Shown here in pieces: positions 9,282 to 18,463 of a stretch of 64,000 bases of DNA; within the stretch, counting starts at the first letter, position 1, and the number at the start of each line of letters is the position of its first letter. Below the pieces are notes generated by a model that saw only the letters and a program-made list of their open reading frames with translations, ran no database searches and had not been told where the DNA came from. The DNA comes from UBA1765 sp045629945 (GTDB taxonomy: Bacteria; Fibrobacterota; Fibrobacteria; Fibrobacterales; Fibrobacteraceae), in contig JAZQSE010000033.1 of NCBI GenBank assembly GCA_045629945.1, positions 87,594 to 151,593 on the forward strand, given 5' to 3'. A program made the translations under genes and the position numbers.

Positions 9282-9902
9282 TTAAAGTGTCTTTTTTAAT
9301 AACCAGAATTCTTCTTTACCTTCACGGCCTGGCAAGCTATTTTTGACAGGAATACGTTCTACAATTTCAAAAATGCCGTCAAGTCTAGCCATCAACTCGC
9401 CTGCAGAAGTTGCATGCGGAGGACCTTGCATTGTACTTGCATTTGAAAGTGGGTAAAGCAAGAGAATTAAAAGAGCGTCATCTTTCATCATTTTGTAACA
9501 AACTTCAAAGAATTCATCACGACGGCCCGGATGAATGGCTGTAAAAGTTCCGTAATCGTAAATGATGTCAAAAGTTTCGCCACCTTTCTTTGGGTCTTTT
9601 GGGGATAAAGAAAAAAGGTCAAGATCCAAAGAACGGAAGTTTTTATTGTTGCGAGAAATTTTATCTAAAGCATCGACAGATGTCGGGCAAAAATCAACAG
9701 CAAGAACATTGTGACCTTTGTTAGCCCAGGCTTCGGCATCTAATCCAACACCAGCACCAGGGATAAGAACATTTCCTGTCTTAGGGCAAGAAGGGTGTTC
9801 AAAAAACTCCAAAAGAGCAGGAGTCGGTTTCCCTGAATTCCAATAGTCTTTTTTGTTGTTATAAAGGGCTTCCCAAAAATCAGGTAAGTTCTGTGTCAGC
9901 AT
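9282..9902 (-). CDS. SAM-dependent methyltransferase, TPMT-like
   Basis: 206 residues, class I Rossmann methyltransferase. The SAM-binding motif I reads VLIPGAGVGLDAEA, with the acidic end of strand 2 at VLAVDF and motif IV at DIIYDYGTF. The N-terminal WEALYNNKKDYWNSGKPTPAL matches the thiopurine S-methyltransferase-like family (small-molecule thiol, selenium or tellurium methylation). The substrate cannot be read from sequence. The start overlaps the end of rlmN by 23 bases, so translation may be coupled to it. Confidence 0.85.
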   Translation of the reverse strand: MLTQNLPDFWEALYNNKKDYWNSGKPTPALLEFFEHPSCPKTGNVLIPGAGVGLDAEAWANKGHNVLAVDFCPTSVDALDKISRNNKNFRSLDLDLFSLSPKDPKKGGETFDIIYDYGTFTAIHPGRRDEFFEVCYKMMKDDALLILLLYPLSNASTMQGPPHATSAGELMARLDGIFEIVERIPVKNSLPGREGKEEFWLLKKTL

Positions 9903-10974
9903 TGGTTTTTCCTTGTTGTGTGTTATAGGCGAGTTGTCCGCAAGCAGCTAAAATATCTCTACCACGAGGGTTACGTATAGTTATCTGGACTTCGGCTTTG
10001 CGAACGATTTCTAAAAAATGGTCTATTTCTTCTGGGGAAGGAGCTTCTAGCGTTGGGTCATCTCCATCATTTAATACGATAGCATTTACTTTACAACGGC
10101 GAGGAGCACAAATACGAATAAGTTCTCTTGCGGCTTCTTCTGAACAAGTTATGCCTTTCATTAGTACAAATTCAAAAGTAACGTAATTACCAGTACGTTT
10201 AGTATATTCATCGGTCGCTTCTAATAATTTGGCTATATTCCAAACTTTATTCACAGGCATTACAGCAGAACGTCGCTCGTCATTTGTAGAATTAAGAGAT
10301 ACAGCAAGACAACAAGGTGTATTTCTGTCGACAAGTTCTTTTATTTTAGGAACAACACCTGACGTAGAAATGGTCATTCTTTTACGACCGAGATTAAATA
10401 ATTTTTGATGGTGAAGGGTGCAACATACCCGGTGAACTTGTTCTAAGTTATTAAGCGGTTCACCCATTCCCATAAAAATAATGTTTGTTACTTTAGCAAT
10501 AGAACCATCATTATGCTTTGTGTTTGTTTCTTCGAGAAACCAATTGACCCGGATAATTTCTTCTAAAATTTCTCCGGCTTCAAGGTTTCTGATAAAGCCC
10601 ATTTTAGCGGTTCTACAAAATGCACAATTTTGCGCACAACCAATTTGAGTAGAAACGCAAACAGAAAAACGGTCGTTGGTTGGAATAAGAACGGTTTCAA
10701 TATGGTGACCATCATAAGTTCGGTAAAGCCATTTAACAGTTCCATCTACCGAAATAAGTCGTTTAGCCTCTTCTAAAGAAGTAATACGGAAATTTGCAGA
10801 AAGTTTTTCTCGTAAAGCAGCAGGAATCGTTTCCATCGCATCAAACGATTTGACTTGACCGCAAAAAAGACGATTACGAATCTGGTCAGCACGGAAAGGC
10901 TTTTCGCCAACTTCCTTCAACCAGTTCTTGAGTTCTTCTTCTGTTAAGGTTTTGATGTCGCTAATCTTTTCCAC
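9880..10974 (-). CDS. rlmN: Dual-specificity RNA methyltransferase RlmN
   Basis: 364 residues from the GTG at 10974. Radical-SAM enzyme that methylates C2 of adenine 2503 in 23S rRNA and of A37 in tRNAs. The iron-sulfur ligands are C113, C117 and C120 in CAQNCAFC; MGMGEPLNN is the SAM-binding motif; the methyl-carrying cysteine is near residue 345 in DILAACGQL. The N-terminal EELKNWLKEVGEKPFRADQI is the usual helical domain. A TTG at 11010 would add 12 residues, but neither start has a Shine-Dalgarno; TATCTTTG 8 bases before the GTG resembles the promoter boxes seen before other starts here, so I prefer GTG. The choice is uncertain. Confidence 0.93.
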   Translation of the reverse strand: MEKISDIKTLTEEELKNWLKEVGEKPFRADQIRNRLFCGQVKSFDAMETIPAALREKLSANFRITSLEEAKRLISVDGTVKWLYRTYDGHHIETVLIPTNDRFSVCVSTQIGCAQNCAFCRTAKMGFIRNLEAGEILEEIIRVNWFLEETNTKHNDGSIAKVTNIIFMGMGEPLNNLEQVHRVCCTLHHQKLFNLGRKRMTISTSGVVPKIKELVDRNTPCCLAVSLNSTNDERRSAVMPVNKVWNIAKLLEATDEYTKRTGNYVTFEFVLMKGITCSEEAARELIRICAPRRCKVNAIVLNDGDDPTLEAPSPEEIDHFLEIVRKAEVQITIRNPRGRDILAACGQLAYNTQQGKTNADTELT

Positions 10975-10982
10975 AGCACTCG

Positions 10983-10990
10983 CAAAGATA
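10983..10990 (-). promoter_or_regulatory. TAnnTTTG box near rlmN start
   Basis: TATCTTTG on the minus strand, 8 bases before the proposed GTG of rlmN. Same arrangement as before slyD. Motif-based only; it would lie within the coding region if the alternative TTG start is right. Confidence 0.35.
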
Positions 10991-11027
10991 GAAAAAAATC
11001 TTGATGGCAATGGTCTAAAAAAGTTAG

Positions 11028-13328
11028 TTAGAACATTCTCCTTGGCTTTTTAGGAGCCGGAGTTTCTCCTTTTTTAGGTTCAGGACGAGCTTCTTCAGCG
11101 CCTTTAGAACTAAAGAGAGTGGCGTCGTTTACACTCCTAGTTGAAGTCGCTATATGGTTTCCATCACAAGTTTCTTCTGGAGCATACTGAGCAGAATAAA
11201 GACAATAAGTTGTTGAAGAACAGAACTCGCCAGCTTTTTTACCTGTATAATTACAAACGCTTCGGCTAGAAACACCCGCTGGAACAGGAAATTGCAATTT
11301 AGGAAGGTCTTTATGAATTTCTTTCATCACGTTGAACCAAATCGGTAGAGCGTCTTCTGTTCCTGTGTGTCCGGCTCCCATAGAACCAGGAGAATCAGGC
11401 CCAATCCAAACGCCCATGGTATATTGTTTCGTAAAACCAATGTACCAAGCGTCGGTATAATCATTAGTCGTACCAGTTTTTCCACCACTTGGGTGTTGAA
11501 AACCATTAGCCCAAACTCTAGCAGCTGTTCCGCGGACATTGACATCTTTTAACATATCTACCATTAAATAAGCAGAAGCCGGGCGCAAAACTTCATGTTC
11601 TACTAAAGTTCTTTTTTCCATGAGTTCGCCACTCTTATCAACAATCGAATCAATCAAGAATGGCTCAATTCGAGTTCCGCCATTTGGAAACACGGTATAA
11701 GCAGAAGTCATTTCCATGAGTGTAGCCCCAACAGAACCTAAAGCAAGGCTTGGAACGGCTTGCAAAGGAGCGCGTTGTATGCCGAACTTGCGGGCGTAGT
11801 TGACTACGTTATTTAAACCATATTTCATTCCGGTAACGATAGCAGGGAGGTTTTTAGAAAGGTAAAGCGCGCGCCTTAAAGTCATCATTCCTTCAAAATC
11901 ATGACCAAAGTTTGCAGGCCTCCAGGTTTTAGACGGGTCTTCAGGGTCTTCAATAGTTATTGGCTGGTCGTTTACTGAATCGCATGGGCTTGCTCCATTA
12001 TCCATTGCGGTTGCGTAAACGAATGGTTTAAAAGAAGAACCTGGTTGGCGTAAAGATTGAATGGTTCTGTTCCAGCGAGATTTTTCAAAATCACTACCGC
12101 CGACCATAGCACGAACAGCTCCGGTTTCGTTTTCAATCACAATGGCAGCGACTTCTGCATGGTGGTAACGGATACTATCAGGGAAACGCCATTTGGATGG
12201 GTCTTTTGCAGTATCAAGAGCAAGGTATTCTTTTTTGAAAAGGGCGTAAATGCTGTCAAAATGAGCGACAACAGAATCTTCAGGCAAATTGTATTTTTGA
12301 GTGAGTTTTAAACGCCTTGTTGCTCTGTATTGTATCCGACGGCGGATTTTTTTGATTTGTTCTACAGCAGCGTTTTCAGCAATAGTCTGTATTTCTGGGT
12401 CAATTGTACTGTAAATTTGGACACCATCAGCGTAAAGAGAACTTTCACCATATTTCTTTTCCATGTATTTACGGATTTCTTCGTAAAAATAAAGTCCTGC
12501 TTTTTTAGCGTTTTTACCAGAACGAACCGTTTCTAAAGGAGTTTCAATATATTTTTTGTATTCATCTTTAGATAAAACACCTGCATCGTACATGGCATAA
12601 AGAACGGTATTTCTGCGTTCAAGACCTAAATCGGGGTGTCTGTCCGGGCGGTAAGCTTCTGGGCGTTGGAGCATACCGGCAAGCATTGCGTATTCAGGAA
12701 TTGTTAAACTATCAAGAGGTTTTCCAAAGTAATATTTTCCTGCGGCTTGAAAACCATAATTTCCGCCGCCCAGATAAACTTCGTTCATGTAGAATTCAAG
12801 GATTTCTTCTTTTGTGTAAGTTTGTTCAATACGAATGGCTGTAATTGCTTCTTTGATTTTTCTTGAAATAGAACGTTCTGGAGTTAAAAAGAGCAATTTG
12901 GTAAGTTGCTGGGTGAGAGTTGAAGCGCCGCGTAGTTTTTTTCCGCTAAAAACGGTTTCCATAACTGCCTTTGGAATTGCCCAGACATTTACGCCCCAAT
13001 GGGTGTAGAATTTGCGGTCTTCGGTGGCGATAATAGCAGCTTTAGCCATTTCTGGCAAAGAATCGAAAGGCGTCCATTCACGGCGTTCAACAAAATATTC
13101 ATGAGATATTTCGCCGTTTTTGTCGTAAATATTTGTAACCAGTTGTGGTGAAATGTTTTCTAGTTGAGAAAGGGGAGGAATTTCTGGCAAAAAATAGTTG
13201 TACACACTCAATGCAATAATGAATACGGCAAGTGGTGGAATACAAAAGATTATGGTCCAGAAACGCACTTTCTTATCTGAAAGCAAATTTTTGAAAAAAG
13301 GTAAAATGTGGGCTTTTATAAAATTCAT
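11028..13328 (-). CDS. mrcA: Class A penicillin-binding protein (PBP1A type)
   Basis: 766 residues. A cytoplasmic N terminus is followed by one membrane helix (about 24-46). The GT51 glycosyltransferase domain has EDRKFYTHWGV near 102-112, GASTLTQQLTK and the QTYTKEEILEFYMN region. The transpeptidase domain has SSFK near 431, SKN near 500 and KTGT near 613. It polymerises and cross-links peptidoglycan in the periplasm. The C-terminal 90 residues are cysteine-containing (VCNYTGKKAGEFC) and end in a proline/lysine-rich tail. No Shine-Dalgarno is evident; TATTTTTTG lies 8 bases before the ATG. It is the first gene of the minus run that continues to obgE. Confidence 0.95.
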   Translation of the reverse strand: MNFIKAHILPFFKNLLSDKKVRFWTIIFCIPPLAVFIIALSVYNYFLPEIPPLSQLENISPQLVTNIYDKNGEISHEYFVERREWTPFDSLPEMAKAAIIATEDRKFYTHWGVNVWAIPKAVMETVFSGKKLRGASTLTQQLTKLLFLTPERSISRKIKEAITAIRIEQTYTKEEILEFYMNEVYLGGGNYGFQAAGKYYFGKPLDSLTIPEYAMLAGMLQRPEAYRPDRHPDLGLERRNTVLYAMYDAGVLSKDEYKKYIETPLETVRSGKNAKKAGLYFYEEIRKYMEKKYGESSLYADGVQIYSTIDPEIQTIAENAAVEQIKKIRRRIQYRATRRLKLTQKYNLPEDSVVAHFDSIYALFKKEYLALDTAKDPSKWRFPDSIRYHHAEVAAIVIENETGAVRAMVGGSDFEKSRWNRTIQSLRQPGSSFKPFVYATAMDNGASPCDSVNDQPITIEDPEDPSKTWRPANFGHDFEGMMTLRRALYLSKNLPAIVTGMKYGLNNVVNYARKFGIQRAPLQAVPSLALGSVGATLMEMTSAYTVFPNGGTRIEPFLIDSIVDKSGELMEKRTLVEHEVLRPASAYLMVDMLKDVNVRGTAARVWANGFQHPSGGKTGTTNDYTDAWYIGFTKQYTMGVWIGPDSPGSMGAGHTGTEDALPIWFNVMKEIHKDLPKLQFPVPAGVSSRSVCNYTGKKAGEFCSSTTYCLYSAQYAPEETCDGNHIATSTRSVNDATLFSSKGAEEARPEPKKGETPAPKKPRRMF

Positions 13329-13419
13329 ATTTATTGCAAAAAATAATGAAAACCAAGTAAAATTTAGTTTTTTTTGAAAAGCTTATTTTGGGAATTAATA
13401 AAAAAGTCAGCATTAACCC

Positions 13420-13447
13420 TTGCCAAACGTTTAACTTAATCTATATT
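13420..13447 (+). promoter_or_regulatory. Promoter of tRNA-Arg
   Basis: TTGCCA at 13420-13425, a 16-base spacer and TATATT at 13442-13447 (extended as TATATTTG). The predicted start is about 7-10 bases before the mature tRNA. The same TTGCCA hexamer precedes the initiator tRNA gene. Confidence 0.7.
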
Positions 13448-13460
13448 TGGGGCACACCAA

Positions 13461-13534
13461 GCAGGTGTGGCCAAACTGGATAAGGCATCTGGCTACGAAC
13501 CAGAAGATTCCAGGTTCGAGTCCTGGCACCTGTA
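13461..13534 (+). tRNA. tRNA-Arg (anticodon ACG)
   Basis: Cloverleaf: acceptor GCAGGTG/CACCTGT (one G-U pair), D stem GCC/GGC, anticodon stem TCTGG/CCAGA with loop CTACGAA giving anticodon ACG at 13495-13497, T arm CCAGG-TTCGAGT-CCTGG, discriminator A. CCA is not encoded. It reads CGN arginine codons, with A34 expected to be converted to inosine by TadA. Confidence 0.95.
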
Positions 13535-13535
13535 T

Positions 13536-13564
13536 AAAATCCCCGACATTCGTCGGGGATTTTT
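13536..13564 (+). terminator. Terminator after tRNA-Arg
   Basis: AAAATCCCCGAC, loop ATTC, GTCGGGGATTTT, directly behind the tRNA. As it also precedes the end of the convergent pseudouridine synthase gene, it may act on both strands. Confidence 0.9.
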
Positions 13565-13575
13565 CATTTTTAAAA

Positions 13576-14538
13576 TTATTTCAAGTTCTGTAAAACAGAA
13601 AGCAATTCTTTAGGTAAAGCAGAATCAACAACAATATGTTTACCTTTCCAATCAAATTCAAGTCTTGTGCTATGCAAGAAAAGGCGATTCAAAGAACAGG
13701 ATTTCTTGAGTTCTCTGTTTAAAGCAAAATCACCATAGCGAGTGTCTCCGGCAAGTGGGTGCCCAAGAGCTGCAAAATGAGCTCTTATCTGGTGCATTTT
13801 TCCGGTTTCCAATTTAATTTTTACCAAATCAAAATCTTGAAAATGTTGTTTTACCGAATAATGGGTAACGGCAGATAACCCTTCTTCTGTAACTTTCATT
13901 TTTGAACCTTGAGGAGCATTTGTTCTAGAAAGAGATAAGCGAATAGAACCACGTTCTTTCTTCAAATTTCCTTTGACTAAAGCTAAATAGTATTTATCTA
14001 CCTTATGCTCGCGTATAAGTTTTGTTAATTCGCGTAAAGTATCGCCGTGAAGGGCACAAACAAGAAGCCCTGATGTTTCCTGGTCTAAACGGTGAGCGAT
14101 AGTAGGTTTGAAATCTAAATCATTGTTCTTTCCCCACTCCCAAAGCATTTCAACAAGTGATTCGCCAGGGCGAGTTCCTGAGCCTGGTTGGCTTGGAACT
14201 CCAGAAGGTTTATTGACTACAATGTAATCTTCTGATTCAAGAACAATATCCAAATTTTCTTTCAAGTATTCTGGAGATGTGTAAGTGGGCTTTTTTCCCC
14301 AGAGTGGTTTTTGTGCTAAGTTTATGTTAGAATCAAGACTTTTAAAATTTTCATAAATCTGGACAAGGTCGCCTTCAGCTAGCATTAGATTTGCTTTGGC
14401 TACTTTTCCGTTTACCCGAACTTTTTTCTTGCGTAATACAGCAAAAAATACAGAAAGCGGTTCATTTGGAAAGGCCTTTCTTAAAAAGCGATCCAAACGC
14501 ATATTGCTGAAATTTCGGTCAATTGTTTTTGTAATCAT
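13576..14538 (-). CDS. RluA-family pseudouridine synthase
   Basis: 320 residues. An S4-like RNA-binding domain occupies about 12-65 (MRLDRFLRKAF, KKVRVNGK) and the catalytic domain follows, with the catalytic aspartate D152 in HRLDQETSG, the VVNKPSGVPSQPG entry and KMHQIRAHFAALGHPLAGD. This layout is that of RluC/RluD, which modify uridines of 23S rRNA. The exact target cannot be told from sequence. It lies 9 bases after the COG2509 flavoprotein gene and is probably co-transcribed with it. Confidence 0.92.
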   Translation of the reverse strand: MITKTIDRNFSNMRLDRFLRKAFPNEPLSVFFAVLRKKKVRVNGKVAKANLMLAEGDLVQIYENFKSLDSNINLAQKPLWGKKPTYTSPEYLKENLDIVLESEDYIVVNKPSGVPSQPGSGTRPGESLVEMLWEWGKNNDLDFKPTIAHRLDQETSGLLVCALHGDTLRELTKLIREHKVDKYYLALVKGNLKKERGSIRLSLSRTNAPQGSKMKVTEEGLSAVTHYSVKQHFQDFDLVKIKLETGKMHQIRAHFAALGHPLAGDTRYGDFALNRELKKSCSLNRLFLHSTRLEFDWKGKHIVVDSALPKELLSVLQNLK

Positions 14539-14547
14539 TTAAAACTC

Positions 14548-16119
14548 TCAAAATTTTTCGGAAAGTTTCGCTCTGTAAGCAAAACGCATTCCATCGGCTG
14601 CACTTGTAACAATCCCGCCAGAATAACCAGCTCCTTCGCCAAGAAGAAATAACCCACGAGTGTTCAGAGATTCTAAAGTGTCTGGGTGCCTGGGAATACG
14701 TAATGGAGAACTAGTTCTTGTTTCAGGAGCAATAATTAAACCTTCGTTGATAAAACCAGGAATCTTTTTTTCAAAGTTTAAAAAACCTTCTGCAAGAGAT
14801 TCTGCAATTTCTTTGTCAAACCATTCGTGTAAATTAGAAGGCAAAAGGCCACAAGGGTATGTAGTAGAAGCTAGCGGCGAAGAATCTGTTTTATTTTCAA
14901 TAAAAGCTTTTATACTCTGAGCAGGAGCCGTGTAATTTTTACCACCACATTCAAAAGCGGCTTTTTCTAAAGAGCGTTGTTTTTCAAGTCCACCAAATAA
15001 AGTTTCAGAAGCTTTAACTGGAACAACAATAGCGCCATTGGCATAGGGCCCGCGCCTGTGGCTATGACTCATTCCATTTGTGGCAAGTGTTTCCGGTTCA
15101 GATGCACAAGGCACAAGAACGCCACCGGGGCACATGCAAAAACTATAAGCCGCAGATGTATTCTGAAGAGTCTTTGTCGTTAAAGCGTATTCAGCGCTTC
15201 CGGTAATTCTTGGGTCAACATTATTACCGAGTTGTCTTTCGTTAATTAGTTTTTGAGGGTGTTCTACGCGAACTCCCATAGCAAATGCTTTGGGTTCAAG
15301 CAATACACCATGTCTTGCAAGCATTTCATAAATGTCTCTTGCAGAGTGTCCTGTTGCCAAAACAAGAGCTGGTGTTTCTTCCCAAATGCCATTGAATTTT
15401 GCTTTTCTGATTTCTCCAGCAACAATTTCAATATCTTCTAAAAAAGAATTAAAACGAAATTCGCCATGGAGCATAGCTATGCGATTTCTGATTTCTTTTA
15501 ATAGAATAGATAGTCTATCGGTTCCAAGATGTGGCTTTGCAAATGTCAAAATTTCACGTGGCATTTTACAATCAACCATGTCTTCAAGAACTTTGACTGT
15601 AAAAAAGTTTCTGGTCCGCGTATTTAATTTGCCATCAGAAAAAGCGCCAGCTCCGCCTTCGCCAAATAAAACATTTGAATGTCTGTTGAATTCTCTATCT
15701 CGGAAAAATTTTCGGATATCGCGGAATCGTTCAGCAACCGGTTTTCCTTGTTCGTGCAAAACAACTGAAAAACCTCGTCTTAAAAGGGTATAAGCAGCAA
15801 AAAGTCCTGCAGGCCCAGCCCCGACGACGTGAACCTTTTTGGGGAGAGGTAACGTATTTTCTAATGGGTCTCGTTCATTTTCTGGTAATTCTGTAAAAGG
15901 AATGGCACCACTTTTTAGAGAAAGGCGTCTTGTGCAATCAAAAGAAACAGTGTAAGAATATTTTGGAAAATTGCGTTTTCTACAATCTAAAGAATAGCGT
16001 TCCACCACTAAATTGCGTATTTCTTCTACATGAATTCTTAGAACTTTTGCTAAAAGCAAAGGCACATCGTCTTGTTTTGAAACAGGAACAGCAAGTTCAC
16101 GAAATCGATAACGCATCAT
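14548..16119 (-). CDS. FAD-dependent oxidoreductase, COG2509 type
   Basis: 523 residues. The first 85 residues form a small alpha/beta domain typical of this family; the FAD-binding dinucleotide motif follows as VHVVGAGPAGLFAAY, with GEGGAGAFSDGKLNTR, LATGHSARDIYEML and a C-terminal GLFLLGEGAGYSGGI that closes the FAD site. The family is an uncharacterised FAD dehydrogenase common in anaerobes. TATATTTG lies 5 bases before the first of two tandem ATG codons (MMRYRF), so the message may be leaderless; there is no Shine-Dalgarno. A C-terminal short spacing links it to the pseudouridine synthase. Confidence 0.85.
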   Translation of the reverse strand: MMRYRFRELAVPVSKQDDVPLLLAKVLRIHVEEIRNLVVERYSLDCRKRNFPKYSYTVSFDCTRRLSLKSGAIPFTELPENERDPLENTLPLPKKVHVVGAGPAGLFAAYTLLRRGFSVVLHEQGKPVAERFRDIRKFFRDREFNRHSNVLFGEGGAGAFSDGKLNTRTRNFFTVKVLEDMVDCKMPREILTFAKPHLGTDRLSILLKEIRNRIAMLHGEFRFNSFLEDIEIVAGEIRKAKFNGIWEETPALVLATGHSARDIYEMLARHGVLLEPKAFAMGVRVEHPQKLINERQLGNNVDPRITGSAEYALTTKTLQNTSAAYSFCMCPGGVLVPCASEPETLATNGMSHSHRRGPYANGAIVVPVKASETLFGGLEKQRSLEKAAFECGGKNYTAPAQSIKAFIENKTDSSPLASTTYPCGLLPSNLHEWFDKEIAESLAEGFLNFEKKIPGFINEGLIIAPETRTSSPLRIPRHPDTLESLNTRGLFLLGEGAGYSGGIVTSAADGMRFAYRAKLSEKF

Positions 16120-16124
16120 AGGTG

Positions 16125-16132
16125 CAAATATA
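16125..16132 (-). promoter_or_regulatory. TATATTTG box 5 bases before the COG2509 gene
   Basis: Perfect TATATTTG on the minus strand, then CACCT and the ATG. If it is a -7/-10 element the transcript starts at the start codon. No good -35 hexamer is visible. Confidence 0.5.
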
Positions 16133-16241
16133 GAAAGCAGAGATTGTTTTTTGTATTTTAAAGTGTAAATGGCTTATAAACTTGAAAGAAGAGTTGAAAG
16201 AAACCCTATAATATTGTTATTTTTCTTGAACGAGGTAAAAA

Positions 16242-16538
16242 ATGGATATAGAAGAAACAAACGAAGCATCTTCTTCAATTGAAGATTTAACCATTGAACG
16301 TTACGAAGATGGAGAACTTGTCCGCAAGCAAGTAGCTAAAGAAATTATTGCTAAAGGAACCTGGCCAATCATTCTTTTCTTGTACCAAGACCTTGGTGCA
16401 GAAGGTTTTTCAGAACCTAAAGTAGCTATTCGTCGTTTCCGCAAGTTCCGTGGTAGTTACAGAGCCCAACCTGTAAATATGACAAAAGCTCAGGCAGAAG
16501 CAGTTGCAGCAACTCTTTCTAAATGGTTTGAGGCTTAA
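16242..16538 (+). CDS. Conserved-looking small protein of unknown function
   Basis: 98 residues, not recognised. The first 15 residues are acidic and serine-rich; the rest reads as a compact helical domain (QVAKEIIAKGTWPIILFLYQ, KVAIRRFRKFRGSYR, KAQAEAVAATLSKWF) without membrane segments or cysteines. GAACGAGG precedes the ATG with good spacing and TATAAT at 16207 is a plausible -10. It is the first gene of an operon with ybeY (4 bases downstream) and a CorC-like protein, which suggests a ribosome- or envelope-linked role, but that is only context. Confidence 0.75.
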   Translation: MDIEETNEASSSIEDLTIERYEDGELVRKQVAKEIIAKGTWPIILFLYQDLGAEGFSEPKVAIRRFRKFRGSYRAQPVNMTKAQAEAVAATLSKWFEA

Positions 16539-16542
16539 TTCT

Positions 16543-16995
16543 ATGCCAGACCCCCTTGAGCCTAGTTTTGAAATAGCATTTCTTACTGAAAATCCAAAGG
16601 AAACGTTTCCTTGGCAAAAGCGTCTAGAAACGCTTGGTAAGCGTTTGTTGCGTGAAGAAAATTGCCTTTCAAACGTAAATGTTGTATTGTGTTCCGATAA
16701 AACGGTCCGCGAATTGAATCGCGATTATCGTCATTTAGATAAAGTTACAGATGTTTTATCTTTTGAATGGTATGAACCTTATTTACTTGGTGAAATTTAT
16801 ATTGCTAAAGAGCAAGTTAAACGGCAAGCACCACAATATGGTAATACTTTTTACGACGAACTAAAACGAGTATTTGTGCATGGCCTTTTCCACTTATGTG
16901 GTTATGACCATATCAAGCCAAAAGACAGAGTGAAAATGCGTCGTCGGGAATGTGAATTTTTGAAAATCAATTATTATCGGGAAAATAATGGATAG
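16543..16995 (+). CDS. ybeY: Endoribonuclease YbeY (rRNA maturation factor)
   Basis: 150 residues from the ATG at 16543, which has GAGG 9 bases upstream inside the end of the previous gene; a TTG at 16504 is rejected. The zinc-binding motif is H113-G-L-F-H117-L-C-G-Y-D-H123, followed by a conserved MRRRE. YbeY is a single-strand RNase for 16S rRNA 3' end maturation and 70S quality control. DVLSF at about 70-74 is the usual strand before the active site. The TAA overlaps the next gene by 8 bases; the ybeY-corC order is common in bacteria. Confidence 0.95.
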   Translation: MPDPLEPSFEIAFLTENPKETFPWQKRLETLGKRLLREENCLSNVNVVLCSDKTVRELNRDYRHLDKVTDVLSFEWYEPYLLGEIYIAKEQVKRQAPQYGNTFYDELKRVFVHGLFHLCGYDHIKPKDRVKMRRRECEFLKINYYRENNG

Positions 16996-18289
16996 TCTTT
17001 TATTTTATTTTGTTGGCTTTTTAGTGTGTCTTACTTGTTCAGCTTGTTACTCATTAACCAAAGTGGTTTTCTTGAATCGTAAAGCCGTTCTTGAACCATC
17101 AGAACGAGACGAGAAAATTGCAAAATTAGCTGAAAAGCCTGGCTTTATAGAAACAATTTCTATAGGTCGAATTTGTTTTAATCTTTCGGCCGGTGTTTTT
17201 GGCTTTTTATTGTTGAAAAAATGTGCCGCGCTTTATTCACCAGTCCTTTTAACAGAAGAACTTCGCCTTTGGGTTGCCTTAGCTTATGTTATTGTAGCTG
17301 GATTTTTGATTTATTTGTGGACGGTTCTTATCCCCAATATTTTAGGCAATTTAAAGCCAGGAATTTTCTCAGTTATTTTATTGCCTTTATTTTCGTTATT
17401 GCGTTTGCCTGTGGGCTTTGCTGCACGATTCTTTAGTTTTATTTATGCTCGTATTTTGCGTGCTTGTGGTTATGACCCAAAATTGAATTTTTTGTCAGAA
17501 GAACAAAAAGAAGCTATTCAAGGGGATATGACATCACCAAGTGAAGATTCGCCTTTAGAAGAAGACGAACGCCAAATGATTTTAAATATTTTTGATTTTG
17601 TTGAAACCCCTGTGCGTGAAATTATGACTCCTAGAGTTGATATGTGTGCCATTGATGTTTCTACATCTCTTGAAAAAACGATTTCCATTTTAAATAATGA
17701 ACGCCATTCTAGACTTCCGGTTTATAGAGATTCGATAGATAACATTGTAGGGATTCTTTCCAATCGTGATTTTTTAGAATGGTACACAAACCGAGCGGAA
17801 AATGAAAATTTTGATTTGGAAAAATTGGTTATGCCGGCGATTTTTGTCCCGTACCATAAAAAGATAGATGACTTGCTTACAGAACTGCGCCGTAATGGGA
17901 ACCAGTTAGCTATTGTGGTTGATGAATATGGTGGAACAGCAGGTCTTGTTACGGTTGAAGATATTTTAGAAGAAATTGTGGGCGAAATTCGTGATGAAGA
18001 TGACGACGAAGAAGATGAAGATGTACAAAAGTTAAAAGATGGTCGTTATATTCTTGACCCACTGATGACTTTGTCTGATTTGGAATACGAACTCGGCGTT
18101 GCGCTTTCTGTACCAGAGCATTCCCATGTTGAAACACTTTCTGGATTGATTCAAGCCACGCTTGGAACTATTCCTGTTGCAGGGACAGAAGTTGTAATAG
18201 ATGGTTATAAATTCCGCGTTTTAAAGGTAGATGGAACTCGTATGGAAAAAGTTCTGATGATTTTGCCTGAAACACAAAGTAAAAAATAA
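16988..18289 (+). CDS. CNNM/CorC-HlyC family transporter-like protein
   Basis: 433 residues. Four membrane segments lie in the first 150 residues (about 1-24, 55-77, 88-112, 122-142; DUF21/CNNM domain). Two CBS domains follow at about 205-330 (REIMTPRVDMCAI, HSRLPVYRDSIDNIVGIL, NQLAIVVDEYGGTAGLVTVEDI). A strongly acidic run (DEDDDEEDEDVQ) leads into the C-terminal CorC_HlyC domain. Members act in Mg2+ or Co2+ efflux or membrane-damage resistance; the substrate is not decided here. It overlaps ybeY by 8 bases and is followed by a terminator. Confidence 0.9.
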   Translation: MDSLLFYFVGFLVCLTCSACYSLTKVVFLNRKAVLEPSERDEKIAKLAEKPGFIETISIGRICFNLSAGVFGFLLLKKCAALYSPVLLTEELRLWVALAYVIVAGFLIYLWTVLIPNILGNLKPGIFSVILLPLFSLLRLPVGFAARFFSFIYARILRACGYDPKLNFLSEEQKEAIQGDMTSPSEDSPLEEDERQMILNIFDFVETPVREIMTPRVDMCAIDVSTSLEKTISILNNERHSRLPVYRDSIDNIVGILSNRDFLEWYTNRAENENFDLEKLVMPAIFVPYHKKIDDLLTELRRNGNQLAIVVDEYGGTAGLVTVEDILEEIVGEIRDEDDDEEDEDVQKLKDGRYILDPLMTLSDLEYELGVALSVPEHSHVETLSGLIQATLGTIPVAGTEVVIDGYKFRVLKVDGTRMEKVLMILPETQSKK

Positions 18290-18300
18290 AAGTTTGAATA

Positions 18301-18334
18301 AAAAAAGACTTAGCAAAGCTAAGTCTTTTTTTTT
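18301..18334 (+). terminator. Terminator of the ybeY-corC operon
   Basis: AAAAAAGACTTAGC, loop AAA, GCTAAGTCTTTTTT plus a T run. It stands between the corC stop and the convergent initiator tRNA gene and could also end the tRNA transcript. Confidence 0.9.
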
Positions 18335-18338
18335 GTAG

Positions 18339-18412
<74 letters not shown>

Positions 18413-18425
18413 TCGAGGTAACCCA

Positions 18426-18454
18426 TATATAGCTATTTATTCATTTTTTGGCAA
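18426..18454 (-). promoter_or_regulatory. Promoter of initiator tRNA
   Basis: On the minus strand TTGCCA (18454-18449), a 17-base spacer and TATATA (18431-18426), about 13 bases before the mature 5' end. The -35 hexamer is identical to that of the tRNA-Arg gene. Confidence 0.7.
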
Positions 18455-18463
18455 GGGCTATGG